Shown one piece after another: positions 1-10,529 of a DNA stretch of 64,000 bases. Each line of letters starts with the position of its first letter. Position 1 is the stretch's first letter. A model generated the notes under the pieces. The model saw only the letters and a list, made by a program, of their open reading frames with translations. It searched no databases and was not told the DNA's origin. The position numbers and the translations under genes were made by a program. The stretch is from Euphorbia lathyris. Lineage: Eukaryota > Streptophyta > Magnoliopsida > Malpighiales > Euphorbiaceae. Location: assembly GCF_963576675.1 (NCBI RefSeq), contig NC_088911.1:59977756-60041755 (forward strand). The letters are read 5' to 3'.

Positions 1-2759
1 GTTGCATTGTTGGAACCTTGGATGTCGACCGCTCCGGATGAGTGGGCATTGATAACGGTGTACGGTCCCGACCACCGACTTTTTAACTTTCCGGGGAACA
101 GACGGAGGCGAGAATTGTATAGGAAAACTTGGTCCCCCTTGTTGAACTCCCGGATTTGCACATGCTTGTCATGCCATTTCTTCAAACGTTCCTTGTAAAG
201 TTTGGCATTTTCGTACGAACCTAGACGAAGTTCATCAATGACATTGAGTTGGAGGAGACGGTGTTCCCCTGTGACCTGCACATCAAAATTTAAAAATTTC
301 AGAGCCCAATATGCCTTATGTTCCAATTCCACAGGTAGATGGCACGATTTCCCAAAAACTATACGATAAGGTGACATCCCGATAGGCGTTTTAAACGTCG
401 TGCGGTAGGCCCAAAGAGCGTCATCAAGCTTTAAGCTCCAGTCTTTCCTAGAGGAGTTAACTGTTTTTTCCAAGATATGTTTTAGTTCGCGGTTAGAAAC
501 CTCAACTTGCCCACTAGTTTGCGAATGGTAGGGCGTGGAAACTCGATGTGCAACCCCGTATTTATGTAAGAGTTGGTCGAATTGGCGATTGCAAAAGTGG
601 GAACCCCCGTCGCTAATGATAGCTCGAGGGGTTCCAAACCGAGTAAAGATGTTTTTCTTTATAAATTTCCCTACCACCTTAGAGTCGTTTGAAGGTAAGG
701 CAACGGCCTCCACCCACTTGGAGACATAGTCAACCGCCACGAGAATGTAGGCGTTGTTATGCGACTTAGGGAAAGGTCCCATGAAGTCTATCCCCCAAAC
801 ATCAAAAAGTTCGCAAACTAGGATCCCTTGTTGGAGCATTTCATGTTTACGGGAGATGTTCCCGCTCCGTTGACAAGCATCACATGATTTGAGGAAGTCT
901 TGGGAATCCTTAGACATGGTAGGCCAATAAAAGCCACATTGCAAAACCTTTGCCATAGTCCGACTTGGGCCGAAATGGCCCCCTGGCTCTTGCGTGTGAC
1001 ACATTTGTAACACATGATTTACCTCCTCTTCCGGTATGCACCTACGAATAATATTATCAGCACAAGATCTAAACAAATAAGGTTCTTCCCAAAAATAGTT
1101 CTTAGCATCGTGAAAGAACTTCTTACGTTGCTCGTAGGTAAGGTGCGGGGGAATAATATTACTGGCCTTGTAGTTTGCCATGTCGGCATACCAAGGTAGA
1201 GGTGTTACCGCATAGAGTGTTTCGTTGGGAAAGGTCTCCTTGATCTCCACAATTTCCGGAGATTTGGCTTGCTCGCTTTGTAACCAGGAAAGATGGTCGG
1301 CCACGACATTCTCCACTCCTTTTTTATCTCTGATTTCGATGTCGAATTCTTGTAGGAGTAGAATCCACCGTATCAACCGTGGTTTGGCATCCTGCTTAGT
1401 CATTAAGTACTTGAGAGCTGCGTGGTCAGTATATATGATAATTTTGGATAGCACAAGATATGATCTGAATTTATCGAAAGCAAAAACTACAGCAAGCATC
1501 TCTTTTTCCGTAATGGAATAGTTTTGTTGGGCCTCATTGAGCGTTTTGCTTGCATAAAAAATGGGGCGGAAAAGTTTATCCACCTGTTGGCCCAAACAAG
1601 CACCTACAGCCAAATCACTCGCATCACACATAAGTTCAAAGGGGAGATTCCAATCAGGTTTCACCATGATGGGTGCATTAATTAGTTTTTCCTTTAGCGT
1701 GTTAAATACAAGCAAACATTCGGAGGAAAAACTAAATTCCGCATCCTTTAAGAGGAGTAGGGTCAAGGGGGTTGCTATTTTAGAGAAATCTTTAATGAAT
1801 CGCCTATAGAACCCCGCATAACCTAAGAAACTCCGGATCCCTTTAACATTGATTGGAGGAGGCAATTTCTCAATCACCTAGATCTTGGCCGGATCGACCG
1901 CGATTCCCTCCCCGGACACTTTGTGTCCTAAAATGATACAATCTTGAACCATAAACTGACACTTTTCCCAACTAAGAGCTAGGTTAGTGTCCTCGCAACG
2001 TTGAAGGACTTTATCAAGATTGCTTAAACAAATTTCAAAGGACGACCCAAAAATAGAAAAATCGTCCATGAAGACTTCCATGAAATCCTCAATCATCTCG
2101 GAGAATATAGCCGTCATGCACCATTGAAAGGTGGCGGGGGCATTACAAAGCCCAAACGGCATCCGCCTATATACAAATGTCCCATACGGACAGGTGAATG
2201 TCGTTTTTTCTTGATCCGAAGGATCAACGGGAATTTGCATATAGCCGGATAGGCCATCGAGGGTACAAAAGAATTTATGTCCCGCCATTCTTTCCAATAT
2301 TTGGTCAATGAACGGCAAGGGAAAATGATCTTTTCGGGTGGCTTCATTAAGTTTCCTATAATCAATGCATACTCGCCACCCCGTTATTTTTCGTTTGGGA
2401 ATTAATTCCCCTTGATCATTTTCCATTACCGTAGTGCCCCCTTTTTTGGGAACGTATTGGACCGGACTAACCCATGGACTATCGGAGATAGGAAAGATTA
2501 TACCTGCGTCGAGGAGTTTGATTACCTCGGCCTTCACTACCTCTTTTATATTGGGGTTAAGTCATCGTTGCGGCTGCACGGAGGGTTTGACTTCATCCTC
2601 CATAAAGATGCGGTGTGTGCAAATGGTGGGGCTAATCTTTTTAATTTCGTGAATGGTCCATCCAAATGCGCCTTTGTGTTTTTGTAACACCGCAATCAAT
2701 GCTTCCTCCATTTCTTCTGTCAAAAGTGAAGATATAACAACGGGTAAGAAACTAGGAGG
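1..2759 (-). pseudogene. Athila-like pol: reverse transcriptase, RNase H and integrase (3' part outside window)
   Basis: Minus-strand translation gives reverse transcriptase over about 2540-1880. It includes the block WVSPVQYVPKKGG, the catalytic FMDDFSIFG box near 2060 and the PFGLCNAPATFQ block. RNase H follows at about 1850-1280 ([23 protein letters not shown]). Integrase runs from about 1030 to the window edge, with an H-H-C-C zinc finger ([11 protein letters not shown] ... CDACQ), the first catalytic Asp in GIDFMGPFP, the second in ISDGGSHF and the Glu in [12 protein letters not shown] near 1878 breaks the frame between RT and RNase H. A TGA near 2570 and a TAA near 2758 break the protease-RT linker. 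RNase H and integrase otherwise read open to base 1. The protein would copy the element RNA and insert the cDNA; this copy is defective. Confidence 0.9.
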
Positions 2760-3980
2760 TTACAAAAACACATATTTCAAATTAAGAGGCAAGGGTTTAA
2801 GTTCCAAAGTCGGAGGCTCTTCGAGAGATGACTTCGGTTTTTCTTTGCTATCCCGGTCCAAACCCTCGAATCGGCTTCTTGCCAACAGACATTGTTCTAT
2901 CTCGGAGGAGTATTCAAACTGCTTGTTCAATGGCTCCTCATCCAAATGCTCATTACCATCTGTATCCGAAAAGGTTTCCACAGAAGACCTATCACAAAAA
3001 TCCTCAACAAAAAGATCAATAGAGTCTACGGAATTTAAAAAGTTACAATCTTCCATGGTATGAGACGGAAATTTCATGGAGTTGTACACGTTAAACACTA
3101 CCTCTTTATCTTGCAACCGTAGAATAACCTTACCCTCGTGGACATCAATGAGAGTCCTACCCGTTGCAAGAAATGGTCGTCCTAGGAGGATCGGTACCGA
3201 ATCGTCTTCCGCCATGTCGAGCACCACAAAATCGGCGGGGAAAATGAACTTGTCCACTTTCACTAAGACAACCTCCACAACTCCTTTTCGCCGGGCAATG
3301 GATCTATCGGCCAATTGGAGCGTTATATTGGTAGGCTTTGGCTCTCCCAAGCTGAGCTTCCTAAAAACAGACAAAGGCATTAGATTGATACTAGCACCTA
3401 AACCGCATAAAGCGCTACTAAACTCAACATTACCAATCGTGCATGGGATAGAAAAACTTCCTAAATCCTTGAGTTTAGGTGGGAGTTTATTTGTTATAAT
3501 CGCGGAGCATTCCTCCGTAAGCGCTACTGTTTCATTATGTTCTAACTTCCTCTTTTTGGCGAGGATTTCTTTAAGAAACTTTGCATAGGTGGGCATTTGT
3601 TCCAATGCCTCCGCAAACGGGATGTTAATGTGAAGTTTCTTAAAAAATTCTAAAAACTTGCCATATTGGTGATCCAATTTTTCCTTTTTAAGTCGTTGCG
3701 GAAAAGGGAGCTTTGGTACGTAAGCCCCAATTGGATCACACACATTCTCATTCTTATCCGAGGAAGTCATGAGTTTCGGATCCGAACCGGAGTTGCTTAC
3801 CTCTTCCGGTTCGTCACTTACCTTTGGAGTGGTTGGAATCGCCTTTGGAACTGGTGGTTCCAAACCCTTACCACTATGGAGAGTTATTGCTTGTGCGGTC
3901 TCCCGGTTCTTGGGCCTCGGGTTTTGTTCGGTGTTAGTCGGGAGAGACCCATGATGTCTCTCTTGTTGTTGGCGATTCAA
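2760..3980 (-). pseudogene. Athila-like gag C-terminus and aspartic protease
   Basis: This is a 406-codon open stretch on the minus strand. The N-terminal part is a charged linker (PFPQRLKKEKLDHQYGKFLEFFKKL, then an ALEQMPTYAKFLKEIL block) typical of Athila polyproteins upstream of the protease. The retropepsin-like domain lies around residues 175-280 (FSIPCTIGNVEFSSALCGLGASINLMP ... ILLGRPFLATG). In this family the active-site triplet normally starts with Asp, as D-L-G or D-T-G. Here it reads G-L-G, so the catalytic Asp appears lost. A stop near 3978 separates this part from gag and another near 2758 separates it from pol. Confidence 0.8.
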
Positions 3981-5100
3981 TTAGGCCACTTGATGTCCCA
4001 AATCCCTACAAAAAGCCTCATTGTCAGCAAGACGGGAAGATATTTCCTTAAGGAGGTTAATTACCATGGAGTCTTGCGCATTGCTAGGAGGTTGAGAACT
4101 TTGTCCTCCTTGGGCGTTGGGGGATTGGCCCAATCCTTGCTCCTTGAACTCATTATGGATTCCGGATGGGGGTTTCAACACATTCTGATTGTTGCCATAA
4201 GACAAATTTGGGTGTTGGTGTTAAGGCCTCCATCCGTTGTTATTATTATTACGGTGGTGATAAGCATTCGAGTTATGGTAGGAGTTGTAATTAGAATTAT
4301 ACCTTGGTTGCCCCCCTACATAACTTACGCTCTCGGCATCGCCGACAAAAGGGCTTCCGGCTTGACAATCTTTACCATGGTGGTCACCACTGCAATGCGA
4401 GCACATCAGGACCTGTGCTGTATTCTTGAGGCTCAATTGTGCCATTAAGGCATCTAGCTTTTTATTCATCTCGACCATGGAAATCTTGGGAGCCTCATCT
4501 TCCACGGCAAATGTTTGATGTCGCGAAGGTCCGGCAAGCCGAGCTTCTTGCCATTGGATACTTCTCAAGCTCCTCCCATGATGTAATAGATCCCGCCTCC
4601 AACGAGTGCAACCACTCCAACGCTTGTCCTGTCAAAGAGAAAGGAAACAACTTTAGTCGAACTGCCTCAACCGGAACACCGTTTTGCCGAGAAGTTTCGG
4701 CACACATAAGAAATTTATTGAGATGTTCGTTAGGGTTTTCATGGGGTTCCCCTCCGAATTGACCAAGTTGTTGGATTAGTTGGATCATGCTAGTCTTTAT
4801 TTCATATGTGTTGGCCGGAATGGTGGGAGCAACGATTCCATTGCGATTTTGAGGGCGATGCGGAGCAAGAATCTCCATCATTGTCCGGGTGTCATTTCCA
4901 CCTCCATTGCGGTTGTTGTTCATGGGTTGAATAGGCGGTCTTTGGTTGGCCTCGGGTTGGTTAACTTTATTATTGGGGTTGGCCATTTTCTCTCTCCGAA
5001 TCCTACAAAGAGTACGTTCGATTTCAAGATCAATAGGAACGAGAGTATCACTCCGAGATTGGGTGTGCATAAAATAAAGAAATAAAGAAATTATGAACAA
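3981..5100 (-). pseudogene. Athila-like gag, frameshifted
   Basis: The capsid-type gag domain reads open from 5100 to about 4500. It contains the blocks IQLIQQLGQFGG, NPNEHLNKFLMCAET and RLKLFPFSLTGQALEWLHSL. The first M of the open frame is at 5100, but the more likely gag start is the MANPNN methionine near 4986. A frame change near 4500-4560 leads into a second frame (4568-4221) with the putative zinc-knuckle block CSHCSGDHHGKDC. A TAA near 4218 then leads to a third open piece (4205-3981). Gag would package the element RNA into virus-like particles; with these breaks no complete Gag can be made. Confidence 0.8.
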
Positions 5101-5202
5101 GAAAGAATATTGTTAGTAAAAGTGTATATAAACAATTTATACAAAGATAATGCTTAGACTAACAATAAAACGTTTTTGTCTAATATTGCAAGAGAGTATA
5201 AA

Positions 5203-5220
5203 TCCCCGGCAACGGCGCCA
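5203..5220 (-). other. Primer-binding site, tRNA-Asp type
   Basis: The minus strand reads TGGCGCCGTTGCCGGGGA, the primer-binding sequence usual in Athila elements and complementary to the 3' end of tRNA-Asp. It begins six bases inside the LTR end at 5227, which fixes the orientation of the element. Confidence 0.92.
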
Positions 5221-6174
5221 AAAACTTGATGAGTGTCCGGTAGAGCTCTAAATATATATTATGATAAGGACGTTATGACTATGGATGTGATCTTCCTAAA
5301 TGCTCCATCTCTACTAGACGCTACTATTTAGGGGCAAGTGTACCCCGTCGTATCAAGTAATAATCCGGTTAAGACCGGGTATCGAATCCACGGGATTTAT
5401 AACTACAAGTATTAAACGACTCAGTTTTATATGTTATCTAAGCGGTGAATACTTTGGGTTGATTTGGGAAACAACTACAAGCTACTCCTAAGTATAGGTG
5501 AGACAGATTTATATAACAAAAAATCTACGAAGTGATACGGATGGCGATAACTTATAAGTATGATAAACGATGACTCTGGATATATACGGTTGATGATTTA
5601 CTCTTGCAACGATGACTACGTGTAGTTGGACCGACCCGTGAAGTACTTAGACTACGTGGTTCGTAGTCAAGGCGTGTCTAATACTGGGGATCAGAAACTA
5701 GGGCCCGTAAGTTTCATGGCTTGTCAATTCCTACGGTTTCCGGTGCGTCACTTCCGGTAAGGCAACACCTATGTGAATCCCTAAAGATAGCCCGAATGGC
5801 ATCGGCAATCGTGCTCCCCTACACAATAATCACTTACAAATATCAAAACAAGTAGCAAACATCAACACATATAGAGAAACAGAAATTGTAAATCATATGT
5901 TATAAATATGGAAAGCGTAAATACGGAATACAACCAAGCCTAGTACATAGGAAGAGTATAAGCTAATTAGCAAGTGAAAAGGGAAGAATCCGCCCTCGGA
6001 ACTAGCTAACCGGACTCAAGGCCGTCTCTTAGGACTTGGAGGTGGAACTCTCGAGCTTGGTGAACGAGGATGGAACGGAACCTTTACGTAGTAACGGAAT
6101 ACACGAACAAGCTCTCAAGGTGATAGAGTTTTGCTATGTAAAATCTGAATATCTAAATGAGTGCTAATCACCCT

Positions 6175-6182
6175 TATTTATA
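6175..6182 (-). promoter_or_regulatory. TATA box of the Athila-like LTR
   Basis: The minus strand reads GTGTATAAATAAGGG, which contains a good plant TATA box. It lies 80 bp downstream, in element orientation, of the last copy of the dyad array. Transcription would start roughly 30 bp further on, near 6145-6150. Confidence 0.6.
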
Positions 6183-6261
6183 CACATCAAGCTAGGGGTA
6201 AAATTGTAAATTCACAAGATACAAGCATGGAGATACATTATTTCTGCAGTTTTCCCATGAC

Positions 6262-6722
6262 ACGCCACGCGTAGGGTTAAGGACGCCCCGCGTATTGACC
6301 CATTCCGTCAATAATCTCTTGTATGTGGACCAAATCCAGATTTTGTTGTCTCAACCACGCCCCACGTAAACTGGGATACGCCCCGCGTGATTGAGCTCCT
6401 AAGATTTGATAGCTTGAATTATGCCTTGTACGCCACGCGTAGCCTAGAGCACGCCCCGCGTATGTGAGTCCCTGGATCTTTGGATTGAAGAATTTCCCAA
6501 TATGCCCCGCGTGTAAGGTGGGACGCCCCGCGTAGAACCTGTTGACTTGGGAGACCATGCAGTCTGACCTTCATCATTGAGTGTATTATTGCATATACGC
6601 CCCGCGTGGTGGTTCATACGCCTCGCGTATCAGTGGGTAAGTCCCACGTGGTGCCTGTGGACTGAGCAGTCAATTCTAACTAGATGTCACACGCCCTGCG
6701 TGGAGGTTGATACGCCCCGCAT
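6262..6722 (-). repeat. Array of twelve 11-bp dyad motifs in six pairs with 21-bp phasing
   Basis: The motif on the plus strand is ACGCCCCGCGT; in element orientation it is ACGC-GGG-GCGT, an inverted repeat with a 3-bp centre. Copies start at 6262/6283, 6357/6378, 6430/6451, 6502/6523, 6597/6618 and 6691/6712. Within every pair the starts are exactly 21 bp apart, and the 10 bp between the two copies is not conserved. Pairs are 72-73 or 94-95 bp apart. Several variants differ by CG-to-TG or CG-to-CA changes. The array sits immediately upstream of the TATA box, in U3. Confidence 0.9.
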
Positions 6723-6961
6723 ATGTCGATGGAAATTTGCTCCTTACTCGTACCTGAAATACAATTCTCGAGAGCCGAGTTAGCTTGACGTTTTATTTTC
6801 TAAATTTAATCACAAATAGAGACAATTAATCGAAAGTACGGATTTTATTTTTATTTTGTTATTTTATTAAAAACTCCTTATTTTTGTAATTAAACTTATC
6901 TATTTGGTCCTAAATTAAACCGTAAACCACGCTAAAAGATAGGGGCGAAACGTCCCTATCA

Positions 6962-8228
6962 TGCACTAGTGGCCTTTTCAAGAAAAAGAAGAAAAATAAT
7001 AAGAAGAAGCACAAGCATCACGATGGAGAAAGTGCGAGAGTGCCAAAGAAATCTAAGTAGCCCAAAGAGGCTGAGTAATGTTAGGGTGCAAAGAAATGTG
7101 AGGTTGATGAGGATTTAGGGAAAACATTAGAGCTTGAGCGGGATGAAAACCTCGAGGAAGTCGCTCCTAATAAGGTTCTCGAGTTTGAAGGTTTCAAGAC
7201 CTCTCTGCCGGAGGTTCTTCATTCTCCTTCCCTTAAGCTTGAAAGAGTTCAAGGCTTATGGTCCTTATTGAGAAAGGACATTATAGAAGTAGGTGAGGAA
7301 CCAAACCAAAAGTTGAGCTTAGGAGAATCTATAAGGCTGAAGGTTTAAAAAAAAAATAGAAACAACTCTGAACATGATAGCCCCATTTTGCACCCGAGAC
7401 CCTAAATCATATGGATGCCCGGATACTGGCCTATCAGGATTGGCTACATGAAGAGGCGCGTGAATCGAATAATATATTGAACAACGGTCTGGATGATTTT
7501 ATTGCAGAGTTGTTTGTTCTATCTTCGAACAATCATAAACTCTATGGTTGCGACTTAGGCACCGTTTGCAATATGGCTCTTCAAAGTATTGCTCAGATAT
7601 GTCTCGTTTTTTTTTCATTTTTGCTACTTGATGCCTTGATGTAACTTACTCATTACTACTCCATATCCAGTTCCGTCAATTGTGTTCGAACGCTTTCACC
7701 AAGTAATAAACATATCATAAATCCTCGGGCCTCAACTAGAATATGACCCAAATTTTGACTTTTGGGTACGATTTATTTGACTAAAAATTCCTCGGGGGCA
7801 TAACCCTCTCGTTATGTGGCCGAATTAGGCACAACTAGTCGCGTTGGAATACTTTACACATATTTCACATCCTGTGAATATTTGAATCCGAATTCAGGCT
7901 TGAACAAGAGTCTTAAAACTTTGGACCTACCGTGGTTAAGCGATTTATAGACATCGAAGTCTTTTATTCCCGGGACACTATTATGAATTTTCATAGTAAC
8001 CCTTTGTATAAGTTTCATCATAGGGACCTCTGCTCTAGTTTCTATAGCTGAATTAGATGGCATGCGATGAGGGTAAGTTTTCTTAGGGTTATAAACGAGT
8101 CATGTTGTATTTTCTATATTTTAACATTTCCATCATATTCATAACATTTTTTCCTCCATATTTTATTTAATAGAGTTTTAGACTCTAGAATTTGCCTTTT
8201 GGTTAAGGATTTTTGCCTTAATAAGTTA
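6962..8228. other. Unassigned sequence next to the Athila LTR, possible gene remnant
   Basis: The plus strand at 6975-7350 looks formerly coding. It has a Lys/His-rich stretch (KKKHKHH) followed by acidic sequence containing LELERDENLEEVAPNKVLEFEGFKTSLPE, with several stops. A 77-codon open frame at 7411-7644 begins MDARILAYQDWLHEEARE. I do not recognise either one. No domain, RNA gene or terminal repeat is visible up to 8228. It could be the host sequence or an older element into which the Athila copy inserted. Confidence 0.3.
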
Positions 8229-8978
8229 GAGCATCTCCAACCGCCTCTTAAATTGGCTCTTAAGTTAAAATTTGAGAATGGGGAATAAAAAAATCAGCTC
8301 CAACAGTCTCTTAGTGGCTCCTCAAATCATTAAGAGCCTCTCCATCCTCTCTATTAATAGAGAGTCTCTCTCCACCTCTTAGAGCATCTCCAATAGAGGG
8401 TGCCCAAAAGAGTGCAAGCTGATGTGGCATCAGGTTTGGCAACTTTTAAAGGGTGCCCACTATTGGAGTGATTGTGGGTGCCAAGAAAAGTTGCCAATTT
8501 TTGGCAACCTCTTGGCAACCTTGCTTAATTATTTTTTAATAGACTCTCCTAGAAATAATAAATCTGGAACATTTTATTTATAATAAAATAATAATTTGTA
8601 GGATTATGGTGGCAACTTTTCAAGCAACCTCTATTGGAGTATTTTTTAAATTAAAGTTGCCAAAAATGATGTGGATGAAAAAGACAATAAAATACTATAT
8701 TTTAGTAAGTTTTGGCACTCTTTTAGGCACCTCTATTGGAGATGCTCTTAGTGCCTCCTAACTTCATTTTTTATTAATAATTTATTATTGATAAGTCTCT
8801 CTCCTCACACTATTGGTAATGTAACAATAAATAATAATCTTAATAATAAAATAATAAATAAGAAGTGAATATAAGGAGCATTATTGGAGATGATATATCT
8901 TAGCTACTCTTAAATCACTAAGAGTCAATTATTTATATTATTTTTAGAGAGTTCACTAAGAGTCTCTTGGAGATGCTC
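8229..8978 (+). mobile_element. Tourist-like (PIF/Harbinger) MITE, copy A, interrupted
   Basis: The ends are GAGCATCTCCAA... and ...TTGGAGATGCTC, a terminal inverted repeat of about 12 bp, flanked by TTA at 8226-8228 and 8979-8981. TTA duplication and this end sequence fit PIF/Harbinger-type MITEs. A second, smaller MITE lies at 8382-8747. Without it the element is about 380 bp and non-coding. Confidence 0.8.
8382..8747 (+). mobile_element. Second Tourist-like MITE nested in copy A
   Basis: The ends are GAGCATCTCCAATAGAGG and CCTCTATTGGAGATGCTC, an 18-bp perfect inverted repeat, flanked by TTA at 8379-8381 and 8748-8750. The host copy reads ...CCACCTC-TTA-GTGCCTCC across the join. The related copy at 17385-17506 shows the same sequence without the insert, which confirms the nesting. 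Confidence 0.85.
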
Positions 8979-8981
8979 TTA

Positions 8982-9348
8982 GTAAGCGCCCATTAAGTGT
9001 TTCTTCTGCAATATTAAGGGTTCGCTTATTATGTGAAGATGGATGTCTTGTTGCCAGATAGAAAGATGAGATAACCCTGTAAAATGCTTATTTTATTAAT
9101 TTTATCTTATTTATAAACATATTGAAATATTTGTGAAAATGGGTTTGGAGCACTAGAGCCTGATGCATGAGTGTTATTTCTAAGATAGAGTTATTATTCT
9201 GTTTACAGAAAGTGAGCACTTGGTAATTATAAGAGGGAACTTATTATGTTATTTTCACCATATATATTTTCATTACTTTTTACATGCATTATGTATTGTC
9301 TTTATATAGTGATCGGGCACTTAGTGCTCATAAACAGACAATGGTCCT
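8982..9348. other. No gene seen
   Basis: A+T-rich sequence without coding potential, terminal repeats or RNA genes that I can recognise. Confidence 0.5.
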
Positions 9349-9625
9349 GTTTGGGAATTAGCCGTTAACTGTTAGCTAATTACATTAGTTGATTTGACTA
9401 GCTGATTTAATTAGCTGTTTGTGTAGTCATGTTTGGTAAAAATTAGCTGATTGATAATAGCGGTTTGTGCAAAAAGACGAATAAGGGCATTTCTTTTTTA
9501 ATTTTGGCGCATGAGAAGAGGATGAGTCCATCTATTAGTGTTAAAGAAGTCCATTAATTTTAATATTGCAAAACGCTAATTGAAAAAGCTCCTTTTAAGA
9601 GATATGAAAAAAATGGGAACTATTC
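9349..9625 (+). mobile_element. Truncated hAT-like MITE of the TTAGCTGTTAGCTG family
   Basis: This begins CCTGTTTGGGAATTAGC and closely matches the full-length copy at 38879-39291, with the same TAGCGGTTTGTGCAAAAAGA block. It loses similarity at about 9605 and lacks the right end. Non-coding. The superfamily is a guess from the GTTTGG-type end. Confidence 0.6.
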
Positions 9626-10068
9626 TATGGTTTTGATGTACATTTTATCATCACTGTATGTTATCATTTAGAAAGAAAAAAAAAAGACTAAAAGAAATCA
9701 TAAAATGGTGTAAATAATCTATTTTGAAAGCTAGAACCTTTAATTGACAAGTAGCAATTTTATCCATGGATCTAGATCTTTGTAGATGAATTAGTTGATT
9801 TCCCCATTGATCATGAAGTAAGTCCAACACTTGTATTTACTTGTGTGCATTTTGATCTCAATATAGATCACTATTCCATAAAACTTCTCCCTCGCAATAA
9901 GATTTTAAACCAACATAGAATCTCTAATATATCTCAACTAATTCATTAAATGTATACATGAAATGAAATAACTTAGTTTCAACTAATTCATAATAAGGTT
10001 TTATTGCAATGCAAGCACCCGGTACCATATGGCATAATTCGAATGTGGGGTTTTCCAAGCACTGACGG
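9626..10068. other. No gene seen
   Basis: A+T-rich sequence with no recognisable feature. Confidence 0.5.
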
Positions 10069-10445
10069 GCCGTTTGTTTGAGGGGATAAAAGCATGGGGC
10101 ATAGGGATAAAAAAAACTTAAAATAAGTTATCTTTTGTTTGTTTATGAGACAGAGGGCGAGATAATGAGAGGAATAAGGATTTTATCTCATCTAACTTAT
10201 ACCTAAGGGGGGTTGGTATTAGATATGGAATAAGAAGAGTTAGATGGAAAAGACTAAGTTATCCCTCTAGATAGTTCAATTTAATGTATTTAAAATTGAA
10301 TAAGGTTAATATAGTAAAATGTATTATTTTATCTCTATCCATATCTCACATAACAAACATGAGACAATAAATTCCAACATCTTATTGTTATCCCTATCCC
10401 AACCTTTTATTCTTATCTCTATCCCCTCAAATACCAAACGCCTCG
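10069..10445 (+). mobile_element. MITE with TTTGAGGGGATA inverted ends
   Basis: The left end reads GGCCGTTTGTTTGAGGGGAT. The right end, reverse-complemented, reads GAGGCGTTTGGTATTTGAGG and continues GGATAGAGATAAG. The inverted repeats extend imperfectly for about 40 bp. It is non-coding. No clear target duplication was found, so the superfamily is left open. Confidence 0.6.
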
Positions 10446-10529
10446 TGAATGCTTGCAATAAAATCCCCCGTTTACTTATAAAAGTGTATATATATATATA
10501 TATATTCTAAGAACTTCTAATTTTTTTAT

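Larger units (their letters stand above)
1..6961 (-). mobile_element. Athila-like Ty3/gypsy LTR retrotransposon, 5' half, degenerate
   Basis: Read on the minus strand, the order is LTR (6961-5227), primer-binding site (5220-5203), gag, protease, reverse transcriptase, RNase H, integrase. The element runs off the window at base 1, so its 3' end and 3' LTR are not visible. The long LTR with TGAT...ATCA ends, the tRNA-Asp-type primer site and the pol sequence (RT box FMDDF, integrase block beginning GIDFMGPFP) fit the Athila branch of Ty3/gypsy. Several in-frame stops show that it is no longer autonomous. The target-site duplication cannot be checked because the other flank lies outside the window. 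Confidence 0.9.
5227..6961 (-). repeat. 5' LTR of the Athila-like element (about 1.73 kb)
   Basis: On the minus strand the LTR starts TGATAGGGACG at 6961 and ends ACACTCATCA at 5227. The 4-bp terminal inverted repeat TGAT/ATCA is perfect. U3 lies at the high-coordinate end, with a TATA box at 6182-6175 and the dyad array at 6722-6262. The short open frames inside the LTR are shadows. Confidence 0.88.

Noticed and set aside
3666..4448. 260-codon plus-strand frame
   Set aside because: Antisense shadow of Athila gag/protease; no domain of its own.
6277..6558. 93-codon minus-strand frame inside the Athila LTR
   Set aside because: It is made by the repeated ACGCCCCGCGT dyads, lies upstream of the TATA box in U3, and has no homology that I can see.
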